Shown: positions 34,159 to 46,609, counted from the stretch's first letter. The stretch is DNA of 64,000 nucleotides from Pseudomonadota bacterium (GCA_023386635.1 JAEWJH010000134.1:1-64000); one strand, 5' to 3'. The notes: generated from the letters alone by a model not told the origin. Translations and numbers: made by a program.

Positions 34159-34941
34159 ATGCCGACGATTCGCCTCACCTTCGCCCTTGCCGCCGCTGCG
34201 CTGGCGCTCGCCGCCGCGCCGGCCGAGGCCGCCACCTGCCAGAACCCAGACGCGCTCGGCACCGCGCGGGTGCTGGAGGTCAGCGCCGCGACCACGCCGC
34301 AGGTCGGGCGCAAGCATTTCCCGACCACCCTGCCGCTCGGCCCGAAGGAACTGGTGCTGACCTTCGACGACGGCCCCTGGCCGACGACCACGCCGAAGGT
34401 GCTCGACGCGCTCGCCGCAGAATGCGTGCGCGCCTCGTTCTTCATGCTGGGCCAGCACGCGCAGGCGACACCGCAACTGGCGCGGCGCGTGCTCGCCGCC
34501 GGTCATACGGTGGCGCACCACACCTACGCGCATCCGATCCTCGACAAGATGTCGACCGACGCCGCCGAGGCCGAGATCAATCGCGGCTTCAGCGCCGTGG
34601 ACTACGCCGTGTTCGGTCAGCGGCGGAACGATCCGGCGACGCCCTTCTTCCGCTTCCCCGGCTTCGCCTCGACCCCGGCACTGCTCGAGCGGATGCAGCG
34701 GCGCGGCATCGTCGTGTTCGGCGCCGACTTCTGGGCCAGCGACTGGAACACGATGACGCCGGAACGGCAGTTCGATCTGATCATGGCGCGCACTGAGCAG
34801 TTCGGCCGCGGCATCGTGCTGTTCCACGACACCCGTGAGCAGACCGCGGCAATGCTGCCGCGCTATCTGCGCGAGTTGAAAAAGCGCGGCTACAAGATCG
34901 TGCATGTGGTGCCCGCAGGCAGCCGTGGCAGCCTGCGTTAA
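34159..34941 (+). CDS. Exported polysaccharide deacetylase (NodB domain), first of a tandem pair
   Basis: A 260-residue protein with a signal peptide (LTFALAAAALALAAAPAEA) and a NodB deacetylase domain. The metal-binding Asp-Asp is in TFDDGPW, the two histidines in HHTYAHP (H-x3-H), and the catalytic region in FFRFPGF and FHDT. It would remove N- or O-acetyl groups from a cell-surface glycan such as peptidoglycan or an exopolysaccharide. I start at ATG 34159; 15 more codons upstream are open. A paralogue follows about 210 bases later. Confidence 0.9.
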   Translation: MPTIRLTFALAAAALALAAAPAEAATCQNPDALGTARVLEVSAATTPQVGRKHFPTTLPLGPKELVLTFDDGPWPTTTPKVLDALAAECVRASFFMLGQHAQATPQLARRVLAAGHTVAHHTYAHPILDKMSTDAAEAEINRGFSAVDYAVFGQRRNDPATPFFRFPGFASTPALLERMQRRGIVVFGADFWASDWNTMTPERQFDLIMARTEQFGRGIVLFHDTREQTAAMLPRYLRELKKRGYKIVHVVPAGSRGSLR

Positions 34942-35150
34942 TGTGCTACATTAAGTTCATCCTTTTTCTTTGAGCGTGCTCCTGTCCGAAAACCGGTTTC
35001 GCTTTTCGGGACCGTGGCGCGAGTTAACCCCAAACATTAAGTCTCGCCGACAACTCCTCACCCGATCGCATTCCGGCTCGCTAGTGTCCCCCGGCAATTC
35101 GGACAGCGGCGTCGAGGGACGATGCCGCTGCCTTTCGGTTCGGGGGCGGC

Positions 35151-36071
35151 GTGCGGTTTCACGCAATCAGGTCTGGCGTTGTTGCGGTCGGCGTCGCTCT
35201 CGCCGCGCCGGCGTTCGCGGCTTCTTGCCCCGGCAACCCGACCGCGCTGGGCACCAGCCGCGTGCTGGTCGCCTCGCCGGACGAGTTTCCCCGCGTCGGC
35301 ACCCAGCAATACGGCCGCAACGGCATGCTGGCGCTCAACGATCGCGAGATCGTCCTCACCTTCGATGACGGCCCGCTGCCGCCCTACACGGACAGCGTGC
35401 TGCAGACACTCGCCGCCGAATGCATCAAGGCCACGTTCTTCCTGGTCGGCCGGCAGGCGACCGCCAATCCCGATCTCGCGCGGCGCATCTTCAGGGAAGG
35501 CCACGCGGTCGGCACGCACAGCCAGAACCACCCGCTGACCTTCGACCAGATGGCGCAGCCGCGCGCCGAGGCGGAGATCAACGACGGCATCGCCTCGGTG
35601 ACCGCCGCACTCGGCGATCCACGGCATCTGATGCCCTATTTCCGGATTCCCGGCCTGCTGCGGCTGCGGCCGATCGAGGATTATCTCGCCGCCCGCCGCA
35701 TCGCCGTGTGGAGCGTCGATTTCGACGCCGACGACTGGAAGAACATCGCCGCCGACGAGGTGGTGAAGCGGGCCATGGAGCGCATCGAGCAGAAGAAGCG
35801 CGGCGTGCTGCTGCTGCATGACGTGCAGCCGGCGACCGCGCTCGCGCTGCCGCTGCTGTTGCAGGCACTCAAGACCCGCGGCTACCGCATCGTCCATGTG
35901 GTGCCGAGCGCGGCTCCGCCACCGAAGCCGCCCCGCGTCGCCGCTCCGCCGCAACCGCCGCGCTATGCCTGGCCGCGGACCATCCCGGCCGACCAGCGGC
36001 AGCAGCCGCGCTATTCGCGCGATTTCGCACCCGGTCCCGACCCCCGCCGCGGCGTGGTCATCTACCGCTGA
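35151..36071 (+). CDS. Exported polysaccharide deacetylase (NodB domain), second of a tandem pair
   Basis: A 306-residue paralogue of the preceding gene. It has a signal peptide (SGVVAVGVALAAPAFA), the same CPGNPTALGTSRVL start to the mature protein, TFDDGPL, THSQNHP (H-x3-H) and FRIPGL. The C-terminus adds a Pro/Arg-rich tail of about 50 residues (PPPKPPRVAAPPQPPRYAW), which may bind the wall. GTG is the start codon. The two genes look like an old duplication that diverged. The stop overlaps the end of the convergent chromate-transporter gene. Confidence 0.88.
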   Translation: MRFHAIRSGVVAVGVALAAPAFAASCPGNPTALGTSRVLVASPDEFPRVGTQQYGRNGMLALNDREIVLTFDDGPLPPYTDSVLQTLAAECIKATFFLVGRQATANPDLARRIFREGHAVGTHSQNHPLTFDQMAQPRAEAEINDGIASVTAALGDPRHLMPYFRIPGLLRLRPIEDYLAARRIAVWSVDFDADDWKNIAADEVVKRAMERIEQKKRGVLLLHDVQPATALALPLLLQALKTRGYRIVHVVPSAAPPPKPPRVAAPPQPPRYAWPRTIPADQRQQPRYSRDFAPGPDPRRGVVIYR

Positions 36072-36074
36072 CGA

Positions 36075-37283
36075 TCACAATGCGGCGATGGCCGCGCCAG
36101 CCGCCGCGCTCAACAGCACCACGAGCCACGGCGGCGTCCGCCACATCAACAGCAGCAGGAACGCGGTCGATGCCAGTGCGAAGTCGGCGGGGCTGGTGAT
36201 GCCCGCCGTCCAAACCGGGTTGTAGAACGCGGCGAGCAGCAGGCCGACAACGGCGGCATTGACGCCGCGCAGCGCAGCCTGTGCCGCAGGCTTTCGCCGC
36301 AGATCCTGCCAAAACGGCAGCGCGCCGATCACCAGCAGGAACGATGGCAGGAACACCGCGACCAGACAGAGGATCGCGCCCGCCCAGCCGTTCGGCCAAG
36401 GTCCCATCACCGCGCCGAGATAAGCGGAGAACGTGAACAGCGGTCCGGGCACCGCCTGCGCGGCGCCGTATCCGGCGAGGAAAGCGTCGTTGCTGACCCA
36501 GCCGGGCGTAACCACCGAGGCCTGCAACAGGGGCAGCACCACATGGCCGCCACCGAACACCAGCGAACCGGCGCGATAGAACGCCTCGAACACGGCGAGC
36601 GCCTGCGACGGCGCCATGGCCGCGAGCAGCGGCAATCCCACCAGCAGGATGAAGAACAGCGCGAGCGACACCGCGCCCGCCGTGCGGCTTGCCGCGAGCG
36701 GCAGCATCGCCGGTTCGGCCGGCGCATCGGCGCGCAACAGCCACAGGCCGACCAGCGCGCCGAGCGCGATCGCACCGATCTGGCTCCACGCCGACGGCAC
36801 GGCGAGCACGATCACCGCGGCGGCGACCGCGAGGGTCGCGCGCGCCGTATCCGGCGCGAGCGTGCGCATCATGCCGAGCAAGGCCTGCGCGACGACGGCG
36901 ACGGCGGCGACCTTGAGACCATGGATCCAGCCGACATGGGCGATATCGCCCATCCCGCTCACGCCGTAGGCAAACAGCACAAGCGCGATAGCGGACGGCA
37001 GCGTGAACCCGGTCCACGCCGCGAGCGCGCCGGCATAGCCCGCGCGCGACAGGCCGATGGCGATGCCGACCTGACTGGAGGCCGGGCCCGGCAGGAACTG
37101 GCACAGCGCCACCAGATCGGCATAGGCGCGGTCGTCGAGCCAGCTGCGCCGCGTCACGAACTCGGTGCGGAAAAACCCGAGATGGGCGACCGGACCGCCG
37201 AACGATGTGAGTCCAAGCCGCGTGAATACCAGCAGGACTTCCAGCCAGCCTCGCGGCCGGCCCGATCGCGGCGTTGCGTCCAC
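36075..37283 (-). CDS. ChrA-family (CHR) chromate/anion transporter
   Basis: A 402-residue membrane protein with two homologous halves. Each half carries the CHR motif: FTRLGLTSFGGPVAHLGFF at the start and FYRAGSLVFGGGHVVLPLL near the middle. Two-domain ChrA proteins export chromate, though many family members have no tested substrate. The GTG at 37283 (VDATPRSGRPRGW), preceded by GAGGGAC, fits the family length better than the open frame to 37400. The ATG-rich upstream part overlaps nothing. Confidence 0.88.
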   Translation of the reverse strand: MDATPRSGRPRGWLEVLLVFTRLGLTSFGGPVAHLGFFRTEFVTRRSWLDDRAYADLVALCQFLPGPASSQVGIAIGLSRAGYAGALAAWTGFTLPSAIALVLFAYGVSGMGDIAHVGWIHGLKVAAVAVVAQALLGMMRTLAPDTARATLAVAAAVIVLAVPSAWSQIGAIALGALVGLWLLRADAPAEPAMLPLAASRTAGAVSLALFFILLVGLPLLAAMAPSQALAVFEAFYRAGSLVFGGGHVVLPLLQASVVTPGWVSNDAFLAGYGAAQAVPGPLFTFSAYLGAVMGPWPNGWAGAILCLVAVFLPSFLLVIGALPFWQDLRRKPAAQAALRGVNAAVVGLLLAAFYNPVWTAGITSPADFALASTAFLLLLMWRTPPWLVVLLSAAAGAAIAAL

Positions 37284-37414
37284 ATGTCCCTCGCTGTTCC
37301 CGAATCCGACGGAGCGCGACTTTATGCCATGCGTGGCCCCGAAAACATGACAGGCCGCGCACCCTCTCGGGTGCACGGCCAGAAATGTCATCGATATCAA
37401 TGTTTTAGAAAGAG

Positions 37415-37499
37415 TGGTGCGGCCGAGAAGACTCGAACTTCCACGGTGTTACCCGCTAGCACCTCAAGCTAGTGCGTCTACCAATTCCGCCACGGCCGC
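37415..37499 (-). tRNA. tRNA-Leu (anticodon GAG), CCA encoded
   Basis: The minus strand gives a class II tRNA of 85 bases: acceptor stem GCGGCCG/CGGCCGC, anticodon stem CTAGC/GCTAG around loop TTGAGGT (anticodon GAG), a variable arm of leucine length, T-arm GTTCGAGTC and genomic CCA. Confidence 0.96.
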
Positions 37500-37618
37500 A
37501 TCAGGTAACATGAGAAAAGGCGCAAACCCGTCCCGGGCTGTGCCTGAACGGGGGCCATGTAACAAATCGCCCCCCGACCGACAAGGGCCAGAGAGAAACT
37601 TGAGGGCGATGCCCGCAA

Positions 37619-37906
37619 TTACCGCTGATCGGGCGCGCGCGGCAGCAATTCCGCCACTTCCACCGCGATCCGGTTGCCGTTGACCACCACCGTGCCCTTG
37701 GCGACCGGCATGTCGTTGGCGAGGATTTTCACCGCGTCGTCCTCGGTCGAATCGAGCTCGATGATCGCGCCGCGGCCGAGCCGCAGCACCTGGTGAACCG
37801 GCATGGACGTCGTACCTAACACCACGGTGATATCGAGCGAGACATGATTGAGAGTCGACACGGGCGGGGCATTCCTTGCAAAAGATGGGGCGAAAAGACC
37901 GAACAT
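37619..37906 (-). CDS. FliN-like SpoA-domain protein
   Basis: A 95-residue protein made almost entirely of one SpoA (surface presentation of antigens) domain: LDITVVLGTTSMPVHQVLRLGRG, IIELDSTEDDAVKILANDMPVAKGTVVV, NRIAVEVAEL. This is the C-ring domain of FliN, which binds the motor switch and export machinery. Full FliN has an extra N-terminal segment that is lacking here. A GTG at 37861 (VSTLNHVSLDITVV) would leave an 80-residue protein. No other C-ring gene is near; it is divergent from lipB. Flagellar or related type III secretion function is inferred. Confidence 0.78.
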   Translation of the reverse strand: MFGLFAPSFARNAPPVSTLNHVSLDITVVLGTTSMPVHQVLRLGRGAIIELDSTEDDAVKILANDMPVAKGTVVVNGNRIAVEVAELLPRAPDQR

Positions 37907-37970
37907 TGACCCGAAGGGTCAGATTCCGTTCCCCGCGAGGTGACCATGGTATGGTTACCGGGTGATTAAC

Positions 37971-38717
37971 ATGCGCGAACCTCTCCCCGCCGGCTTCCTC
38001 GCTGTGGCCGGATCGGCCCCGGTCGAATGGCGGATCAGTGATCGTCCTGTCGCCTATGAGGAGGCCCTGCAGACGATGGATGCGCGGGTCGCGGCCATCG
38101 CCGCCGGCGACGCGCCGGAGCTGGTGTGGCTCCTGGAGCATCCGCCGCTCTACACCGCTGGCACCAGCACCCGCCCCGAGGATCTGCACAGCAGCCGGTT
38201 CCCGGTCTACGAGGCCGGGCGCGGCGGGCAACTCACCTATCACGGGCCGGGCCAGCGCGTGGCCTATGTGATGCTCGACCTGCGCCGCCGCACGCCGGAC
38301 GTGCGCCGCTTCGTCGCTTCTCTCGAGGAATGGCTGATCCAGACCCTCGACGCGTTCAATGTGCGCGGCGAACGGCGCGAGGACCGCGTCGGCGTCTGGG
38401 TACAGAGGCCCGACAAGGGCCAGGACCTGCAAGGTAGAGCCTATGAAGACAAGATCGCCGCGCTCGGCATCCGCATCCGCCAGTGGGTGACGCTGCATGG
38501 CATCAGCCTCAACGTCGAGCCGGACCTGTCGCACTTCTCCGGCATCGTCCCGTGCGGCATCTCCGAGCAGCGTTACGGCGTCACCAGCCTCGCCGACCTC
38601 GGCCTGACGGCGACCATGGACGATGTGGACATCGCGCTGCGCCGCCAGTTCGAGCGCCTGTTCGGCGCGACGGTTGCCGCCGCGCCGGAGGGCGTTAGCT
38701 TCACTTGTCGCGCGTGA
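37971..38717 (+). CDS. lipB: Octanoyl-[acyl-carrier-protein] transferase (lipoate biosynthesis)
   Basis: A 248-residue LipB that moves octanoate from ACP to lipoyl domains, the first step of lipoate synthesis. Family motifs are RGGQLTYHGPGQRVAYVMLD and the catalytic cysteine C195 in GIVPCGI, with the lysine region AYEDKIAALGIRI. I start at ATG 37971; an in-frame GTG 9 bases before is possible. Its 3' end overlaps the convergent small gene by 17 bases. Confidence 0.95.
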   Translation: MREPLPAGFLAVAGSAPVEWRISDRPVAYEEALQTMDARVAAIAAGDAPELVWLLEHPPLYTAGTSTRPEDLHSSRFPVYEAGRGGQLTYHGPGQRVAYVMLDLRRRTPDVRRFVASLEEWLIQTLDAFNVRGERREDRVGVWVQRPDKGQDLQGRAYEDKIAALGIRIRQWVTLHGISLNVEPDLSHFSGIVPCGISEQRYGVTSLADLGLTATMDDVDIALRRQFERLFGATVAAAPEGVSFTCRA

Positions 38718-39096
38718 GCTCGCTGTCGCGGCTGCGCTGGTCGAGTGGATCGCCGGAGCCGCGCGAAAACGAACGATTGGCACGCGGATCGTAAATCTCG
38801 TCGTCGGTCTGGCGACGGATTTGCCCTTCCTCCGCATTGTCGATCATCGCCTCGTAGTCCTGCGGCTCCATATCCTCGATCGGCTCGTCATGGACCGGAT
38901 GATTGGCGTTGCCGCCGTCGGGCGCGAGCGTCGCCTCCTCGCGCGCGGGCGGCAGCGAATCCGGCGCCTCCGGGCGATCGCGCCGGCGCATGTCGTCCGG
39001 CAGGATTTCCGGGCGATCCGGAACGCTGTCCGGCGTGATTTCCGGCTGCGGCCGCTGCGGCGCTTTTTCCGGACGATCTTTCGGCTGACGGGACAT
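38701..39096 (-). CDS. Hypothetical acidic, Pro-rich, probably disordered protein
   Basis: A 131-residue frame rich in Asp, Glu, Arg, Pro and Gln (MSRQPKDRPEKAPQRPQPEI, PIEDMEPQDYEAMIDNAEEG), with no hydrophobic segment. The composition and lack of cysteine suggest an intrinsically disordered cytoplasmic protein. It overlaps the end of lipB by 17 bases. I do not recognise a family and see no ribosome-binding site, so it is only a moderate call. Confidence 0.5.
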   Translation of the reverse strand: MSRQPKDRPEKAPQRPQPEITPDSVPDRPEILPDDMRRRDRPEAPDSLPPAREEATLAPDGGNANHPVHDEPIEDMEPQDYEAMIDNAEEGQIRRQTDDEIYDPRANRSFSRGSGDPLDQRSRDSELTRDK

Positions 39097-39155
39097 AAGA
39101 GGGGCTCCCCGGGTGTGTCGGGAGATAACGCCCGCGTCGCGATGTCAGTTCCGCG

Positions 39156-41153
<1,998 letters not shown>

Positions 41154-41432
41154 CTTTGCTGGAACCCCGTTCACGCCCTTTGTCTCCCGAAGCGCGCAGA
41201 ACGGCAAGCGTCCCCGGTGTGCGACTTTCGCCCCGGAGGATAATCTTCCCTCACGCCGGCCGGCGACCCCCGGATTGTTCTGTTTTCCGGCGGGCCGGCA
41301 GCGGCGGCGGTTCTTTTTTAGGATGCCTGTTCCATTGCCGGTACACGCCCTATATTGAGCCAGGATCGGGTCCGCGCGGTCCGTTTCCGCCGCGACCCGT
41401 CTTCTCTCGATGTTTCAGGAATGGAGTTTCCC

Positions 41433-42092
41433 ATGACGCTGGCGATTGGCGATACCGCCCCGGATTTCGAAGCCGAAACCACCGAAGGCAAGATCCGCTT
41501 TCATGACTGGATCGGCGACAAGTGGGTGGTTTTGTTCTCCCACCCCAAGGATTTCACGCCGGTCTGCACCACCGAGCTCGGCTACATGGCGCGGATCAAG
41601 CCGGAGTTCGACAAGCGCGGCGTCAAGATCATCGGCCTGTCGGCTGATCCGGTGGACCGGCATGCCAAGTGGGCCGAGGACATCAAGGAGACGCAGGGCT
41701 TCGCACCGAACTATCCGATGATCGGCGATTCCGACCTCGCGGTCGCCAAGGCGTATCACATGCTGCCGGCCTCCGCGTCAGGCGATCCGTCCAAGCGCAC
41801 GGCCGCGGACAACCAGACGGTGCGCAACGTGTTCGTCATCGGCCCGGACAAGAAGATCAAGCTGATCCTCGTCTATCCGATGTCGACCGGCCGCAACTTC
41901 GACGAAGTGCTGCGCGTGATCGACTCGCTGCAACTCACCGCCAAGCACAAGGTCGCGACGCCCGCCCAGTGGAAACAGGGCGAGGACGTCATCATCGGCG
42001 GCTCGGTCTCCGATGACGATGCCAAGAAGCTCTTCCCGCAGGGCTGGAAGGCGCCGAAGCCGTATATCCGCATCGTGCCGCAGCCGAAGTAA
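41433..42092 (+). CDS. 1-Cys peroxiredoxin (Prx6-type)
   Basis: A 219-residue thiol peroxidase. The peroxidatic cysteine C45 is in DFTPVCTTEL, and the long C-terminal extension (KHKVATPAQWKQGEDVIIG, WKAPKPYIRIVPQPK) is that of the Prx6 subfamily. No resolving cysteine is present, so recycling needs an outside thiol. GGAG is 7 bases before the ATG. A hairpin follows the stop. Confidence 0.94.
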   Translation: MTLAIGDTAPDFEAETTEGKIRFHDWIGDKWVVLFSHPKDFTPVCTTELGYMARIKPEFDKRGVKIIGLSADPVDRHAKWAEDIKETQGFAPNYPMIGDSDLAVAKAYHMLPASASGDPSKRTAADNQTVRNVFVIGPDKKIKLILVYPMSTGRNFDEVLRVIDSLQLTAKHKVATPAQWKQGEDVIIGGSVSDDDAKKLFPQGWKAPKPYIRIVPQPK

Positions 42093-42135
42093 CGGCGACC
42101 GGCAACGGCTTGCTCTCGAGCGGGCATGATTTAAA

Positions 42136-42163
42136 AAAGGGCGCGGCGCGAGCTGCGCCCTTT
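42136..42163. terminator. Hairpin after the peroxiredoxin gene
   Basis: AAAGGGCGC (42136-42144) pairs with GCGCCCTTT (42155-42163) across a 10-base loop. It is 44 bases after the peroxiredoxin stop and just before the thioesterase gene. On the plus strand only three T residues follow; on the minus strand six would follow, but no minus gene ends here. Termination or a mRNA-stability role for peroxiredoxin is inferred. Confidence 0.5.
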
Positions 42164-42187
42164 CCCTATCCAGTACTGCGAGGCGAC

Positions 42188-42589
42188 ATGCGCGAGGATG
42201 CGTTCGATCAACCGGCCTATGCCCACTTCCTCGGCATCAAGATCACCCATGTCTCGATGGACCGGCTGACCGCCGAGATGGCGGTCACGGAAAACCACGC
42301 GAACCGCAACGGCGTGCTGCACGGCGGGGCGCTAATGTCGCTGGCCGACAATCTCGGCGGCACCGCCGCCACCGCAAACCTCGCCTCCGGTCAGGCGACC
42401 ACCACGCTGGAAAGCAAGACGAACTTTTTCGCGTCCATCGCCGTCGGCGACACGGCGTTCGCCGAATGCACCCCGCTTCATCGCGGCCGCACCACCATGG
42501 TGTGGCAAACGAAGGTGACGCGAGGCGACGGCAAGCTCGCCGCCGTCGTCACCCAGACACAGATGATTCTGGAAAAGCGAAACCGCTAG
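42188..42589 (+). CDS. PaaI-family hotdog thioesterase
   Basis: A 133-residue hotdog-fold acyl-CoA thioesterase. NGVLHGGALMSLADNLGGTAA is the HGG active-site segment and TTTLESKTNFFASIAVGDTAFAEC the following strand pair. The substrate is not determined; PaaI relatives hydrolyse hydroxyphenylacetyl-CoA and similar thioesters. The ATG at 42188 is chosen because the family starts there, and the photolyase gene begins 18 bases after its stop. Confidence 0.9.
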   Translation: MREDAFDQPAYAHFLGIKITHVSMDRLTAEMAVTENHANRNGVLHGGALMSLADNLGGTAATANLASGQATTTLESKTNFFASIAVGDTAFAECTPLHRGRTTMVWQTKVTRGDGKLAAVVTQTQMILEKRNR

Positions 42590-42607
42590 CAGCGACCAGT
42601 GATCACG

Positions 42608-44053
42608 ATGGCCGCACGCGACACCCGCCCTGCCCCCGCCATCGTCTGGTTTCGCGACGATCTGCGGCTCCACGATCATCCCGCGCTCACCGCGGCGGCG
42701 AAAACCGGCGCGCCGCTCGTCTGCCTTTATGTGCTCGACGAGGAGAGCCGCGGCGTGCGGCCGTTCGGCGGTGCGTCGCGCTGGTGGCTGGCGCAATCGT
42801 TGCGCGCGCTCGATGAGGCGCTGCGCCAGCACGGCCAGCGGCTGGTGCTGCGCCGGGGCGCGGCGGCCGGGATAGTATCGCAGGTTGCCCGCGAGATCGG
42901 TGCCGAACGCGTGCACTGGAATCGCCGTTACGATCAGCCGGGCCGCGACGTCGATGCGCAGGTGATCGACGCGCTGAAAGCCGACGGCATCGGCGGCAGC
43001 ACCTTCGCCGGCAATCTCCTCGCCGAACCGGGCACCGTCACCGGCAAGGAAGGCGGTCCGAAGGTTTTTACCCCGTTCTGGAAGCGGTTGCGCATGCTTG
43101 AACCCCGCAGGCCGCAGTCCGCGCCGCGCAACCTTCCTGCGCCGCCAAAGATCGACGGCGACCGGCTGGACGAATGGGCGCTCGAACCATCACAGCCGGA
43201 CTGGGCGCACGGCTTTCGCGACCAGTGGACACCGGGCGAAACCGGCGCGCGGCATAGACTGCGCGCCTTTCTCAAAGATATCGCCGGTTATGGCAGCGAT
43301 CGCGACCGGCCCGACCGCGACGCGACATCGCAATTGTCGCCGCATCTGCGGTTCGGCGAGATCAGCGTCGCGGATACTTTTCATGCGGCGCGCTTTGCCG
43401 CCGACCAGCATCCGGCAGCGTCAGCCGACATCGAGAAGTTTTTGAGCGAGATCGGCTGGCGCGAATTCTCCTATCACCTGCTCCATCACCATCCGACACT
43501 GGCGACCGACAACCTGCAGCAGCGCTTCGATGCATTTCCCTGGCGGCGCGACGCCAAGGCGCTGCGCGCCTGGCAGCGCGGGATGACCGGCTATCCGGTC
43601 GTCGATGCCGGGATGCGGCAACTCTGGCAGACCGGATGGATGCACAATCGCGTGCGGATGGTCGCCGCGTCATTTCTGGTCAAGCATCTGCTGCTGGACT
43701 GGAGGCTCGGCGAAATGTGGTTCTGGGACACGCTGGTCGATGCCGATCCGGCCAACAATCCGGCAAGCTGGCAATGGGTCGCCGGCTGCGGCGCCGACGC
43801 CGCGCCCTATTTCCGCATCTTCAATCCGGTGCTTCAGGGCGAGAAATTCGATCCGCATGGCGACTATGTCCGGCGCTGGGTGCCGGAGATCGCGGCGCTG
43901 CTCGACGAATGGCTGAACAAGCCTTGGGACGCGCCGGCGGACGTGTTGAAAGAAGCAGGGATTACGCTCGGTCGGGATTATCCTCGCCCGATCGTCGATC
44001 ACAGAGCGGCGCGCGAGCGCGCCCTCGCCGCGCTCAAGGAGACGCGCGCTTAG
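42608..44053 (+). CDS. phrB: Deoxyribodipyrimidine photolyase (class I CPD)
   Basis: A 481-residue flavoprotein that splits pyrimidine dimers with blue light. The N-terminal antenna domain starts with APAIVWFRDDLRLHDHPAL. The FAD domain shows LSPHLRFGEIS, TGYPVVDAGMRQLWQTGWMHNRVRM and FWDTLVDADPANNPASWQWVAG, all hallmarks of class I photolyases. I use the ATG at 42608; GTG at 42599 is in frame. The stop overlaps the end of the convergent EamA gene. Confidence 0.95.
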   Translation: MAARDTRPAPAIVWFRDDLRLHDHPALTAAAKTGAPLVCLYVLDEESRGVRPFGGASRWWLAQSLRALDEALRQHGQRLVLRRGAAAGIVSQVAREIGAERVHWNRRYDQPGRDVDAQVIDALKADGIGGSTFAGNLLAEPGTVTGKEGGPKVFTPFWKRLRMLEPRRPQSAPRNLPAPPKIDGDRLDEWALEPSQPDWAHGFRDQWTPGETGARHRLRAFLKDIAGYGSDRDRPDRDATSQLSPHLRFGEISVADTFHAARFAADQHPAASADIEKFLSEIGWREFSYHLLHHHPTLATDNLQQRFDAFPWRRDAKALRAWQRGMTGYPVVDAGMRQLWQTGWMHNRVRMVAASFLVKHLLLDWRLGEMWFWDTLVDADPANNPASWQWVAGCGADAAPYFRIFNPVLQGEKFDPHGDYVRRWVPEIAALLDEWLNKPWDAPADVLKEAGITLGRDYPRPIVDHRAARERALAALKETRA

Positions 44054-44927
44054 GCGCCGCCTGCGCACGGTTGACGAGGAACACGCCGACGGCGCAGATC
44101 ACCATGCCGACGAGGGAGATCGCGTCGAGCCGTTCGTCGAACAGCACATAGGCCATCAGCGCCGTCACCACCGGGACGAGATAGAACAGGCTTGCAAAGC
44201 CGGTCGCGGGCGAGCGGCGGATCAGCCAGTACATCAGCGCCACGGTGCCGATCGACAGCACGACCACAAGCCACGCCATCGCGCCGATGAATTCCGGCGT
44301 CCAGTGCACCACGCGCGTCTCGAACAGGAACGCGCCGACAGCGAAGAACAGGCCCGCCGCCGTGTACTGCACGATGTTGCCGGTGCGCCAATCGATTCGA
44401 CCGCCGAACTTCTTCTGGTAAAGCGTGCCGAGGGAGATGCCGAGCAGCGACACGACGGTCGCGATCCAGCCGATCACGCTGCCGGCGGCGATGATGCTGC
44501 GGTCGTGCAGCACCAGCAGGACGCCAATCAGACCGAGCGCGAGACCAAGCCATTGCAAGGGACCGACGCGCTCGCCCATCCAGCGATTGGCGATGGTCGA
44601 GACCAGGATCGGCTGCAGGCCGGGGATCAGCGCGGAAATGCCGGCCGGAACGCCCTGCGCGATCGCGACGAACACGCCGCCGAGATAGAGGCCGTGCACC
44701 ATCAGGCCAGTGGCGACGCTGTGCAGCACCTCTTGCCGATTGGGCCAGCGCGCACGGGCGATCCACGCGATCGGCAGCATCAGCGCCACGACCAGGATCA
44801 TCCGCAGCATCAAAAAGGTCAGCGGCTCGACATACGGCAGGCCGTATTTGCTGCCGATGAAGCCGGTGCTCCACAGCAGCACGAAGACGATCGGGGCTGT
44901 GGCGATAGCGATACGGTCGAGAGGCAT
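44034..44927 (-). CDS. EamA/DMT-family transporter
   Basis: A 297-residue membrane protein with ten predicted spans in two EamA repeats (WSTGFIGSKYGLPYVEPLTFL at the start; LYWLIRRSPATGFASLFYLVPVVTALMAYVLF in the second half). Drug/metabolite exporters of this type move amino acids, nucleotide products or drugs. Substrate unknown. Convergent with the photolyase gene (20-base overlap). Confidence 0.93.
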   Translation of the reverse strand: MPLDRIAIATAPIVFVLLWSTGFIGSKYGLPYVEPLTFLMLRMILVVALMLPIAWIARARWPNRQEVLHSVATGLMVHGLYLGGVFVAIAQGVPAGISALIPGLQPILVSTIANRWMGERVGPLQWLGLALGLIGVLLVLHDRSIIAAGSVIGWIATVVSLLGISLGTLYQKKFGGRIDWRTGNIVQYTAAGLFFAVGAFLFETRVVHWTPEFIGAMAWLVVVLSIGTVALMYWLIRRSPATGFASLFYLVPVVTALMAYVLFDERLDAISLVGMVICAVGVFLVNRAQAAPKRASP

Positions 44928-45058
44928 GGAAACTCCGCGCCCGGTGCTATAGCACGATCCCGGACCGGCGCACGTCTCGCTTGGGAATAGCCGCCCCGCG
45001 GTTGCCCGAACGGACGGCCGGCTTCATGATACCGGCGTCAGACAGGAGATCATCGAGC

Positions 45059-46186
<1,128 letters not shown>

Positions 46187-46273
46187 CTATCCGGTTCGGT
46201 TCCATCGCTCTGTTGCGACGGAACCGGGCTACCGTCGAGCTCGTTATCTCCATGGATAACCATGGAGGTGACG

Positions 46274-46609
46274 ATGTCAGATCCCAACCTGAACAGGCCG
46301 CGTCCGGGCGAGCCGCTGCCCGGGCGAGCATCCGTCGACCCGAACGATCCGATCCCGATGGAACCGGCGCCGGTTCGCGAAGCGCGCGGCGGCGGCATGA
46401 TGTGGGGGTGGATCGCAGGCATTGCCGTCGTCGTGCTGGTGCTGGCCTTTATGTTCGGCAACACAGGTCCGCAACAGACGGCGAACACGACGCCGCCCGC
46501 CGCAACCACGTCGCGCACGACTCCGGCGCCCGCGCCCGCGCCGTCCACCGCACAGCGCCCGACGCCGCAGGCTCCGAGCACGACCGGTTCGGGTCCATCG
46601 AACCAGTAA
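46274..46609 (+). CDS. Single-span membrane protein with Thr/Pro/Ala-rich tail, hypothetical
   Basis: A 111-residue protein: a Pro-rich N-terminus (RPRPGEPLPGRASVDPNDPIP), one membrane helix (MMWGWIAGIAVVVLVLAFMFG) and an outer tail of Thr, Pro, Ala and Gln. GGAGG precedes the ATG at 46274; another start 12 bases upstream is possible. No family is recognised; the arrangement is that of a small anchored wall-region protein. Confidence 0.65.
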   Translation: MSDPNLNRPRPGEPLPGRASVDPNDPIPMEPAPVREARGGGMMWGWIAGIAVVVLVLAFMFGNTGPQQTANTTPPAATTSRTTPAPAPAPSTAQRPTPQAPSTTGSGPSNQ

